This document shows positions 1 through 6,285 of a DNA stretch of 8,272 nucleotides, one piece after another (the first letter of the stretch is position 1; the number at the start of each line of letters is the position of its first letter). Source of the stretch: Candidatus Omnitrophota bacterium (GTDB lineage Bacteria; Omnitrophota; Gorgyraeia; Pluralincolimonadales; Pluralincolimonadaceae); assembly GCA_028715315.1 (NCBI GenBank), contig JAQUSA010000023.1, positions 1 to 8,272 on the forward strand, in the 5' to 3' direction. The notes beneath the pieces are model-generated. The model was not told the DNA's origin, did not search any database, and was given only the letters and a program-made list of their open reading frames with translations. A program made the position numbers and the translations under genes.

Positions 1-1
1 A

Positions 2-31
2 GTGAAGGAATGGTACGGAAAAACACGCTGA
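2..31 (+). CDS. possible 3' end of an upstream gene (partial)
   Basis: A frame open from the left edge reads VKEWYGKTR and stops at TGA 29-31, 16 nt before the next ATG. Codon choice looks natural. A second open frame (1-51) stops at TGA 49-51 and would overlap the next start as ATGA, but its Arg/Asn-rich tail translates through the ribosome binding site and looks less protein-like. Only nine residues are visible, so no function can be given. If real, this is the preceding gene of the same operon. Confidence 0.3.
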   Translation: MKEWYGKTR

Positions 32-36
32 ACAAC

Positions 37-42
37 AGGAGG
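37..42 (+). promoter_or_regulatory. ribosome binding site for the GH130 gene
   Basis: AGGAGG, a full Shine-Dalgarno core, ends 5 nt before the ATG at 48 and supports that start. Confidence 0.85.
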
Positions 43-47
43 ATAAG

Positions 48-977
48 ATGAGATTCGTGACAAAGAAGTACGACAAGAACCCGATCATAACGAAGGAGGA
101 CATGCCTTACCCGTGCGAATGCGTCTATAATTCCGGCGCGGCGAAATATAACGGCAAATATATCCTCCTGCTGAGGGTGCTGTTATTGAACGGCAACTGC
201 GTATTCGGACTTGCCGAGAGCGACGACGGATTCAATTTCAAGATCTATCCGAAACCGGTAATGGTGCCGGCGACGACAGGGCCTTTCGCGAGATACGAGG
301 AGAAGGGCATAGAGGACCCGAGGGTCACGAAGCTCGGGGACACCTATTACATATTCTATAGCTGCTATTCAGGGCTCGGAATGAGGATAGGCCTCGCGAA
401 GACGAAGGATTTCCGGAAGTTCGAGAGGGTCGCGATGACGACGACGATCGATTACCGGAACTCCGTCCTCTTCCCGGAGAAGATAAAAGGCAAATACTGC
501 CGCTTCGAGCGCCCGAACGTCGGACGCCAGGGGATCTGGATATCCTACTCGCCCGACCTTATACACTGGGGAGAGCAGGAGCATATAATGGCCCCTTACG
601 GCAACCATATATGGGAAGACCATAAGATAGGCGCCGGCGCCCCTCCGATAAAGACGAAGAAGGGCTGGCTCAGCATTTACCACGGCGTCACCTGGACGAT
701 GGACGGCATGACCTACAGGCTCGGCGTCGCGATGCATGACCTCAAGGACCCCGCGAAGATCCTCGGCATTGCGGACCAGTTCATACTGAGCCCCGACGAG
801 GTATTCGAGAGGGTCGGTTATGTGCATAACGTCGTATTCACCTGCGGCGCGATACCCGAGCCGGACGGCACCGTGAAGATATATTACGGCGGCGCCGATA
901 CGGTAATGTGCGTCGCTACCGCGAAGATAGACGATTTGGTAGACCTCGCGCTCAAGGGAAAGAGGAGACCGCTATAA
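48..977 (+). CDS. GH130-family glycoside phosphorylase (mannoside/mannooligosaccharide phosphorylase-like)
   Basis: A 309-residue cytoplasmic protein without a signal peptide, of usual GH130 length. GH130 enzymes cleave beta-mannosidic bonds with inorganic phosphate, releasing mannose 1-phosphate. Family marks seen: the GIEDPR motif at 87-92, whose Asp90 matches the conserved catalytic Asp; FERPN at 153-157 (Arg155); PPIKT around Lys202 with GWLSIYHG (His212), matching the phosphate-site Arg/Lys/His; and a C-terminal VVFTCGA...YYGGADTVMCVATA stretch closing the five-bladed propeller. It is followed, with a 4-nt overlap, by a sugar kinase and then a secreted glycosidase, so it probably handles the imported oligosaccharide. 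The exact linkage (beta-1,4 or beta-1,2 mannoside, mannosyl-glucose or mannosyl-GlcNAc) cannot be read from the sequence. Ile codons are 15 ATA, 6 ATC and 2 ATT. Confidence 0.9.
   Translation: MRFVTKKYDKNPIITKEDMPYPCECVYNSGAAKYNGKYILLLRVLLLNGNCVFGLAESDDGFNFKIYPKPVMVPATTGPFARYEEKGIEDPRVTKLGDTYYIFYSCYSGLGMRIGLAKTKDFRKFERVAMTTTIDYRNSVLFPEKIKGKYCRFERPNVGRQGIWISYSPDLIHWGEQEHIMAPYGNHIWEDHKIGAGAPPIKTKKGWLSIYHGVTWTMDGMTYRLGVAMHDLKDPAKILGIADQFILSPDEVFERVGYVHNVVFTCGAIPEPDGTVKIYYGGADTVMCVATAKIDDLVDLALKGKRRPL
962..967 (+). promoter_or_regulatory. ribosome binding site that decides the ROK kinase start
   Basis: GAGGAG inside the 3' end of the GH130 gene lies 6 nt before the ATA codon at 974. No ATG, GTG or TTG lies in the kinase frame near it. 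The only conventional in-frame start, GTG at 908, has no Shine-Dalgarno. This site therefore points to initiation at 974. Confidence 0.65.
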
Positions 978-1885
978 AGAACTACCTCGGTATTGACATA
1001 GGCGGGACGAATATCCGCCTTGGCGTCGTGGACAGCAGCGGCAGGGTAATAACGCGGTACAGGATGCCGACCCTCAGGCAGGAGGGAAAGGATAAGGTCA
1101 TCTCGCGGCTGCTTAAGGCCGTCGCCGTTATCATCAGCGGGCCGGAATATAAGGTCGAAGCGATAGGGGTCGGTTGTCCCGGCCCCCTCGACAGCAAAAA
1201 AGGCATTGTACTTTCGCCGCCGAACCTGCCGGACTGGCGCGGGGTGCGTCTAAAGAAGATCATTGAAACGGAGTTCCGCATACCGGTCGCGGTCGAGAAC
1301 GACGCGAACTGCGCCGGCCTCGGCGAAGCGATAGCAGGGGCGGGGCGGCACGCCTCAAGCATGGTCCTGTTGACGCTCGGCACGGGCATAGGAAGCGCTA
1401 TAGTCCTTGACGGGAAACTGTGGACCGGGAAGGGCGGGTTCGCCGCAGAACTGGGGCATACATCAATAGATATCAACGGTCCCAGGTGCGGATGCGGCAA
1501 CAGGGGATGCATAGAGTTGTACGCGTCGGCCACCGGCGTAGTGCGCCGCATGAAGAAGGCGCTTAAGGCGCGCGGCGGCGCAATGACAGCGGAAAGCGTA
1601 TTCCTCGCTTCCGCCAAAGGCGGGAAGGCCGCGCGCAGGATAGTCGACGAGACCGCGCGTTATCTCGGGTGCGCCCTGGCTAATATAGTCAACGCGCTGG
1701 ACCCTGAAGTGATAGTCCTCGCCGGAGGGATGGCAAAGGCGGGGAGCGGATTTATTGATAAAGCGGAAAAGGAAATGCGAGGACGGGCTTTAAAGGAATC
1801 ATCAAGGGGAGTAAGAGTCGTGTCAGCTAAACTCGGAGAAGATGCCGGTATCATCGGCGCCGCATGGAGGGCGAAGGAGCTATGA
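974..1885 (+). CDS. ROK-family sugar kinase (glucokinase/mannokinase-like), probable AUA start
   Basis: A cytoplasmic ATP-dependent hexose kinase of the ROK family, 303 residues from the proposed start, which is normal for single-domain ROK kinases. Seen: the ATP phosphate loop GIDIGGTN (6-13), GCPGPLD, END (108-110) with Asp110 as expected catalytic base, LGTGIGSA, ELGH (159-162), and CGCGNRGC (172-179). His162, Cys172, Cys174 and Cys179 fit the ROK structural zinc site. No helix-turn-helix precedes it, so it is a kinase and not a ROK repressor. Start: homology begins at once with I-K-N-Y-L-G-I-D, and the first codon is ATA, 6 nt after GAGGAG, overlapping the GH130 stop as ATAA. The GTG at 908 would add 22 Arg-rich residues read out of frame through GH130 and has no ribosome binding site. 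It probably phosphorylates glucose, mannose or an N-acetylhexosamine released by the neighbouring enzymes; which one is not determined. Confidence 0.9.
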   Translation: MKNYLGIDIGGTNIRLGVVDSSGRVITRYRMPTLRQEGKDKVISRLLKAVAVIISGPEYKVEAIGVGCPGPLDSKKGIVLSPPNLPDWRGVRLKKIIETEFRIPVAVENDANCAGLGEAIAGAGRHASSMVLLTLGTGIGSAIVLDGKLWTGKGGFAAELGHTSIDINGPRCGCGNRGCIELYASATGVVRRMKKALKARGGAMTAESVFLASAKGGKAARRIVDETARYLGCALANIVNALDPEVIVLAGGMAKAGSGFIDKAEKEMRGRALKESSRGVRVVSAKLGEDAGIIGAAWRAKEL

Positions 1886-4719
1886 GGAAGATATTGTTGC
1901 CGCTGTTCATTTTAATCGTTATGTCGGCATCCTGCCGGGTATTTGCCTCAGCTACGGAAACCGTAGTCTGGGACGGCTTCGAATCCAAGAACCTGTGGAC
2001 GATCGCCCCGTGGGGAGACGCCGCAAAACTAACGGTCTCACCGGACAATAAGGTTGAAGGCCAGAAATGCTTCAAGGTCAGTTTCGGCCCCGAAGGAAAG
2101 CAGAATCCCCCGAAAGGCGTCGTGCTCGAGAGGGAGCAGTCGGCTATAGACCTTGATACGTCGAAGAAGCTTATATTGGATATTTTCAATGACGGCCCGC
2201 CCTTTGAGCTGGCCCTGGTCCTTTATACGGACGAATTCATCGAGAGCTCGACAACCACGGTCAGGAAAGGCCTCAATAAGGACATAGAATTCGACCTGCA
2301 TGCGAAAGACTTCAAATCGCCGAACAGCAAATGGCAATACAGCTATTCCCCGCGTCCCGGGACTATCGCATGGCGCATAATGTTCATAATGTACGCCGAG
2401 GATACCGAGGCGAAGGCCAGCGTATATCTTGATAATATGCGGCTGGAGAGGGCGCCGAGGATAACCAGCGAGCAGAAGATAATACCGTTATCCGATTATA
2501 AGGAACCGAAGATCACGGCTATTAAGCCCTCGGCGGATAAGGTGGAACAGTACGGGAAGTTCGAGATCGACGTCGATTTCGAAGGCACTTACCAGCATCC
2601 CTACGATCCCGACAACCTGGACCTGATGGCCTATTTTACGTCGCCGCAGGGCAGGAAATACGCGATGCCCGGGTTCCTCTATTCAGGCAAGGTCGACGGC
2701 GTCAATATATCAGATGCTGTCTGGAAGGTCAGGTTCACGCCCGTCACGGCGGGCAAATGGGGATATTACGTGACGGTAAAAAACCCCAAGGGCATCGCCA
2801 AGTCGGAAACGATGTCGTTCGAGTGCCTGGCGCCTTCGGTGCCGGCCAGGGGATTCGCGCGGATAAGCAAGAAAGACCCGCTCTTCTTCGAGTTTGAGAA
2901 CGGGGAATACTATTATCCGATCGGGCAGAACGTGGCGTGGGCGCCTTCCGCAGAGATGTTCGGGTATTACTTCTCGAAGATGCACGACAACATGTATAAC
3001 TGGACCCGCGTATGGATGTCGAGCTGGCAATGCGCTATAGAGTGGCTCGATGTGGGCGAATTCCACGGCCTCAATAACTACAACCTGAAGAACGCAAAAC
3101 TGCTGGACAGCATAACGGACCTGGCAAAGAAATACGACCTCTATTACCAGCTCGTCCTGAACCAGCACGGGCAGTTGAGCACTAAGATAGACCAGGAATG
3201 GCTGAATAACCCGTATAACAAGAAGAACGGCGGACCGTGCGAAAAGCCCGCCGATTTCCTGACGAGCCCCGAGGCGAAGAGACTCTATAAGATGCGCGTC
3301 AGGTATATCGTGGCGCGTTGGGGATATTCGACCAACATACTGGCCTGGGAGCCGTGGAACGAGCTCACGCTGATGGACGGTTACGACGCAAAACTCGATA
3401 TCCCATGGCAGAAGGAGATGGCGCAGTACATGAATTCGATCGACCCGTACAGGCATATGATAACGACGAGCTATTTCGGGAACTTCCCGAAAGAGATCTG
3501 GAAACAGCCGGAGATATCTTACGGCCAGATACACATGTATACGCCGGAGATAGTCACGACCCTGGACGGGCTTTCCATGATAATGAAGGATTACAATAAG
3601 GCCTATTTTGTCGGCGAATACGGCGGAAGCAACCTTAGCGGCATAGACATACAGGATCCCGACGCGACCGTGCATCACAACGGTATATGGGCCGCGTATA
3701 CGACCGCTTCGTCGGGCAGCGCGATGCCTTGGCAGTGGGATGAATATATCGATCCCAACAACCTTTATTTCCACTGGCTATCCCTTGCCAAATTCAACGA
3801 AGGAGAGGACAGGCGCGGCCAGCGCTACCGGTACAGCCGCGGCACGATGGAGTTCGATGACGGCACAATACTGATGGCGCAGGGTATCCTGAACAACAAG
3901 AGGGCCCTTATATGGGTCTATGACCTCTACAGGACGAAATTCAACCAGGGTGATGTCAAGCCGCTCGATTTGAAGGGCGCGGTCCTTACGGTCGCCGGGA
4001 TGGAAAAAGGCGACTATAAGGTCGAATTCTGGGATACATATAAAGGGACGGTCACGGGGACGGCCCTGGCGGCATGCAATGGCTCGAAACTTGAGATACC
4101 TTTGCCTGAGATAACAAAGGACTTTGCGATCAAGGTTATATACGCCGACGATAAAGTCCGCCCGAAAGCAGGCAAGGCGTATATAGAATCAAAGTACCTC
4201 AAGAAAGACGCGCCGTCCGCGCCCAGGGACCTCTGGGAAGGATTTGAGGCGCAGGGCGACTGGGATTACGCGGGTTGGGGGGATAAGGTCAAGGTCTCGC
4301 TCGCCAAAGATAAGGTGACCGAAGGGAAGAGCTCATTCAAGGTCGTTTTCGATAAAGCCGGCAGGAGGACCGACGGCAAGGGCATCTGCGTCCAGAACAC
4401 CAAGCTCGGACTCGACCTCTCAAAGGCGAAGAAGATGGTATTCGACGTATACCTGGACGCGCCGAACTCTATCGAAGTCTCGGTGGTCCTTAACAGCAAG
4501 GGTTTCTGCGAAAGCGTGCGCCGGATAATAGTCCCCGGCTGGAACAGGAACATAACATTCGACCTCATGGCGAAGACCTTCAAAAAGGAAACGTCCAAGT
4601 GGCAGCACAAGGGCGAGATCGACAGGGAAGAGCCGATGAAAGAGGTCATGTTCATGTTCTACCCGTGGGATGTGGAGTCCGGCAGTTTCTACATAGATAA
4701 CGTCGGATTTACGCGATAA
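1882..4719 (+). CDS. secreted multidomain clan GH-A (GH5-like) glycoside hydrolase with DUF5060-like domain and duplicated terminal carbohydrate-binding-like modules
   Basis: A 945-residue exported enzyme. Residues 1-22/24 form a signal peptide (RK, then ILLPLFILIV, with A-x-A-type sites after A22 or A24). In order: a jelly-roll binding-like module (about 30-190, from WDGFE to YLDNM); an Ig-like domain of the DUF5060 type (about 210-315); a TIM-barrel catalytic region (about 325-645); a beta-sandwich linker domain (about 650-770); and a second jelly-roll module (785-945, from WEGFE to YIDNV). Catalytic marks: WEPWNE with Glu494 as likely acid/base, VGEYGG with Glu579 as likely nucleophile, plus Arg376, His551/Tyr553 and Trp617/Trp619 in clan A-type positions. 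Start: ATG 1882 overlaps the kinase stop (ATGA) with GGAGG 11 nt and AAGGAG 2 nt upstream. ATG 1864 would place acidic residues before the signal peptide. It has no PEP-CTERM tail and no good lipobox, so it is probably periplasmic or released. The operon suggests a mannan or related beta-glycan; this is inference. Confidence 0.85.
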   Translation: MRKILLPLFILIVMSASCRVFASATETVVWDGFESKNLWTIAPWGDAAKLTVSPDNKVEGQKCFKVSFGPEGKQNPPKGVVLEREQSAIDLDTSKKLILDIFNDGPPFELALVLYTDEFIESSTTTVRKGLNKDIEFDLHAKDFKSPNSKWQYSYSPRPGTIAWRIMFIMYAEDTEAKASVYLDNMRLERAPRITSEQKIIPLSDYKEPKITAIKPSADKVEQYGKFEIDVDFEGTYQHPYDPDNLDLMAYFTSPQGRKYAMPGFLYSGKVDGVNISDAVWKVRFTPVTAGKWGYYVTVKNPKGIAKSETMSFECLAPSVPARGFARISKKDPLFFEFENGEYYYPIGQNVAWAPSAEMFGYYFSKMHDNMYNWTRVWMSSWQCAIEWLDVGEFHGLNNYNLKNAKLLDSITDLAKKYDLYYQLVLNQHGQLSTKIDQEWLNNPYNKKNGGPCEKPADFLTSPEAKRLYKMRVRYIVARWGYSTNILAWEPWNELTLMDGYDAKLDIPWQKEMAQYMNSIDPYRHMITTSYFGNFPKEIWKQPEISYGQIHMYTPEIVTTLDGLSMIMKDYNKAYFVGEYGGSNLSGIDIQDPDATVHHNGIWAAYTTASSGSAMPWQWDEYIDPNNLYFHWLSLAKFNEGEDRRGQRYRYSRGTMEFDDGTILMAQGILNNKRALIWVYDLYRTKFNQGDVKPLDLKGAVLTVAGMEKGDYKVEFWDTYKGTVTGTALAACNGSKLEIPLPEITKDFAIKVIYADDKVRPKAGKAYIESKYLKKDAPSAPRDLWEGFEAQGDWDYAGWGDKVKVSLAKDKVTEGKSSFKVVFDKAGRRTDGKGICVQNTKLGLDLSKAKKMVFDVYLDAPNSIEVSVVLNSKGFCESVRRIIVPGWNRNITFDLMAKTFKKETSKWQHKGEIDREEPMKEVMFMFYPWDVESGSFYIDNVGFTR

Positions 4720-4747
4720 TTTCCCTAAAATAAGCAACAAAGTTATC

Positions 4748-4776
4748 TTGACAAAGGACTATGAAAATGGTATATT
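4748..4776 (+). promoter_or_regulatory. sigma-70 promoter with extended -10 element
   Basis: The -35 box TTGACA (4748-4753) is perfect. It is separated by 17 nt from TATATT (4771-4776), one mismatch from consensus, and a TGn extension precedes it at 4768-4770. Transcription would begin near 4783. The 6-bp inverted repeat GAAAAT/ATTTTC (4763-4779, 5-nt loop) straddles the -10 and could bind a regulator. It is well placed to drive the PEP-CTERM/pseudopilin genes separately from the sugar operon. Confidence 0.7.
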
Positions 4777-4788
4777 TTCCCCGTAATA

Positions 4789-4806
4789 GTTATACCAGAG
4801 TATACT
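4789..4806 (+). repeat. TATAC box pair 1 (GTTATAC plus CAGAGTATACT)
   Basis: Two TATAC pentamers start at 4791 and 4801, exactly 10 bp apart. The segment CAGAGTATACT (4796-4806) recurs unchanged at 4863-4873, and AGTATACT within it is a perfect palindrome. The pair lies just downstream of the predicted transcription start, a position typical of repressor operators. No binding protein can be named. Confidence 0.5.
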
Positions 4807-4862
4807 TGCCTTGTTCTCTATCAAATGAGTAATAGCTGACGTTACTTCTTTGTTTTAACTAA

Positions 4863-4882
4863 CAGAGTATACTCGGTTATAC
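4863..4882 (+). repeat. TATAC box pair 2 (CAGAGTATACT plus GTTATAC)
   Basis: This pair has the same elements as pair 1 in reverse order. TATAC starts at 4868 and 4878, again 10 bp apart. GAGTATACTC (4865-4874) is a perfect 10-bp palindrome. Direct copies of TAACTAA flank the site at 4856-4862 and 4883-4889. It lies just before the ribosome binding site, so it could act as a second operator or affect leader RNA. Confidence 0.5.
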
Positions 4883-4908
4883 TAACTAAAGGGAAAGGGG
4901 GTAGCAGC

Positions 4909-5538
4909 ATGGTGAAGAAGTTAATGGTATTGGCGGGAATGGTCATGGCGCTGTCGTTTTGCGCCGCAGCGCATGCTACGGTCCAGTTTGATTTCGCGGC
5001 GGATACCCAGGGTTGGGCCGGCGAGGATTGGGGTTCAGGCCTCCCGTCTTTACAGCAGGTGGCCTGGTCGAAGGACCCCGATACGGGGAGCCTCGAGGCT
5101 AACACTTCAACTATGACGTATACGCGCGCGGACGGCTCCAACTGGGGCAAAGTCTATTTAAAGGGCGATCTTTCCGCTTCGAAGGACCTCTCGTCAGAAC
5201 CCCTCTACACAATGGATTTTTACGCTCCGGATAACATTTATTACGGGAAGGCGAAGCTCGGCATAAGGACCGGCAGCGCCTGGGACCTTACCGAGTCGAG
5301 CGAGATCAGCCTTAACCCGGGATGGAACACCCTCGTCTGGGATATGAGCGGGACCTCAAACTTGGCTGACGCGAGACAGCTCGGCCTTGAAGTGTCGGGA
5401 TGGCTTCCGGTCACCGGCGATGCGAAATGGAACATAGACAACGTCGCCACTAACCCGGTCCCGGAACCGGCCAGCATGCTTCTCCTTGGCGCCGGCCTTG
5501 CCGGCATCTTCGGTTTCAGGAAGAAAATTTCAAAGTAA
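4909..5538 (+). CDS. PEP-CTERM sorting-domain protein with jelly-roll glycan-binding-like domain
   Basis: A 209-residue exported protein. A signal peptide covers 1-23 (KK, hydrophobic core, A-H-A cleavage site). The mature part (about 25-180) is a beta-rich single domain running from FDFAADTQGW to WNIDNV. At its C-terminus are VPEP (184-187), a hydrophobic helix (188-203) and a basic tail (RKKISK). This is the PEP-CTERM signal, which in known systems is recognised by exosortase and leads to processing and surface or matrix delivery. Its order of strands resembles the terminal modules of the upstream glycosidase: a DLS..K..LYTMDFYAP segment, then PGWNTLVWDM, then the W-NIDN end. This suggests a stand-alone carbohydrate-binding fold. 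The start is supported by GGGGG at 4897-4901, 7 nt before the ATG. It is the first gene after the promoter at 4748. No exosortase is in the window. Confidence 0.85.
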   Translation: MVKKLMVLAGMVMALSFCAAAHATVQFDFAADTQGWAGEDWGSGLPSLQQVAWSKDPDTGSLEANTSTMTYTRADGSNWGKVYLKGDLSASKDLSSEPLYTMDFYAPDNIYYGKAKLGIRTGSAWDLTESSEISLNPGWNTLVWDMSGTSNLADARQLGLEVSGWLPVTGDAKWNIDNVATNPVPEPASMLLLGAGLAGIFGFRKKISK

Positions 5539-5557
5539 CATAAAATATTTAAAAGGG

Positions 5558-5566
5558 AGGAGGTGA
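5558..5566 (+). promoter_or_regulatory. very strong ribosome binding site for the second PEP-CTERM gene
   Basis: AGGAGGTGA is an extended match to the 16S anti-Shine-Dalgarno. Three in-frame ATGs follow at 5568, 5574 and 5577. The first is 4 nt from the GGAGG core and the second 10 nt, so the exact start is uncertain by two or three residues. Confidence 0.8.
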
Positions 5567-5567
5567 A

Positions 5568-6233
5568 ATGATAATGATGAAGCGTATCCTTATTATTACA
5601 GCTGTGTTATTGCTTGGGCATCCGGCGTTCGGCGCGACATTGTACGACTTCGAGACGGGCGTCGAGGGTTGGACGTTCCAGAATTACACGGACAGCCAGG
5701 CTATCTCTGCTGTGGCGCAGTCTTCCGCGCAGGCAGTTTCCGGTTCCTACTCATTGATGGGAACGACGCACCTCGTACCGGGCGACGCCAATTACAGCAA
5801 GGGCGAAGTGTTGATCAACAGGACCGCAGCAAACGCGCTGGACCTTAACGGTCTGCAGACGTCGGTATCGGTATATGCGCCGGCCGGGGCGGCGGGAACA
5901 AACCCTTCAGCCCCCAACGGATGGCAGATGTTCTTCAAGGACACGAACTGGAAGTCCTGGTACGGCCCTTGGAGCAACATGACGGAGAACGCATGGCAGT
6001 CGCTTTCCGTGACACCGGGAGTAACGTCCCCCGACTTCGTTGATTCCGGTTTCGACCCGACGAAGATAATGGTGATGGGCGTGAAGCTCGGTACAGGCGA
6101 TGCTTCGACCGGAACCTTTGACGGCGCTATCTATGTGGACCAGTACAGCGTGGTACCGGAGCCTGCGAGCATGCTTCTTCTCGGAAGCGGTTTGATAGGC
6201 ATCCTTGGTTTTGCGAGGAAGAAGAAGGCGTAA
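5568..6233 (+). CDS. PEP-CTERM sorting-domain protein, second copy-like member
   Basis: A 221-residue exported protein, 29 nt after the first PEP-CTERM gene and so probably cotranscribed. A signal peptide spans about 1-22 (KR, hydrophobic core, A-F-G site). The mature region opens with LYDFETGVEGW, a common opening of discoidin/carbohydrate-binding-like jelly rolls, and ends with IYVDQYSV. The tail is VPEP (196-199), then a hydrophobic helix and ARKKKA. The helix matches that of the first protein almost residue for residue (SMLLLG-GL-GI-GF), while the ectodomains differ strongly. This implies one sorting machine handling diverged cargo. Ligand is unknown; surface adhesion, matrix formation or glycan binding are all possible. 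An alternative start at 5574 or 5577 would only shorten the signal peptide. Confidence 0.85.
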   Translation: MIMMKRILIITAVLLLGHPAFGATLYDFETGVEGWTFQNYTDSQAISAVAQSSAQAVSGSYSLMGTTHLVPGDANYSKGEVLINRTAANALDLNGLQTSVSVYAPAGAAGTNPSAPNGWQMFFKDTNWKSWYGPWSNMTENAWQSLSVTPGVTSPDFVDSGFDPTKIMVMGVKLGTGDASTGTFDGAIYVDQYSVVPEPASMLLLGSGLIGILGFARKKKA

Positions 6234-6267
6234 CAAAAAACGTTAACAAGGCAAGTGTAGAAATAAC

Positions 6268-6276
6268 AAGGGGGGT
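6268..6276 (+). promoter_or_regulatory. G-rich ribosome binding site for the pseudopilin gene
   Basis: AAGGGGGGT lies 10 nt before ATG 6286 and resembles the AAGGGGGT used by the first PEP-CTERM gene at 4895-4902. It is not a perfect GGAGG, but the spacing is workable and it supports the long-leader start. Confidence 0.55.
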
Positions 6277-6285
6277 ATTAAAGCT

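Larger units (their letters stand above)
4720..4908 (+). promoter_or_regulatory. intergenic region and predicted 5' leader of the PEP-CTERM operon
   Basis: This AT-rich 189-nt gap has no credible ORF and no clear hairpin-plus-T-run terminator for the glycosidase gene, so readthrough is possible. It contains a strong sigma-70 promoter (4748-4776) and a leader of about 125 nt. A weak stem-loop lies in the leader: AGTAAT at 4828-4833 pairs with GTTACT at 4841-4846, including one G-U, around a 7-nt loop. No riboswitch family is recognised. Confidence 0.6.

Noticed and set aside
908..973. GTG-started N-terminal extension of the ROK kinase
   Set aside because: No Shine-Dalgarno precedes it, the 22 residues are an out-of-frame reading of GH130, and the family homology starts right after ATA 974.
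1864..1881. Upstream ATG for the glycosidase
   Set aside because: It adds MEGEGA before the basic start of the signal peptide and has no ribosome binding site; ATG 1882 forms a standard ATGA overlap.
1924..1935. Possible lipobox (S-A-S-C) in the glycosidase signal peptide
   Set aside because: The -3 position lacks the usual Leu/Val/Ile, and A-x-A sites follow at once, so signal peptidase I cleavage is more likely.
2710..3774. 354-codon open frame on the minus strand
   Set aside because: It lies fully inside the glycosidase catalytic region, mirrors its codon phase, and its product (rich in R, V, H) shows no domain or ribosome binding site.
6234..6285. Possible terminator after the second PEP-CTERM gene
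   Set aside because: Only a short AACGTT palindrome and A-runs are present, with no GC stem followed by T-run.
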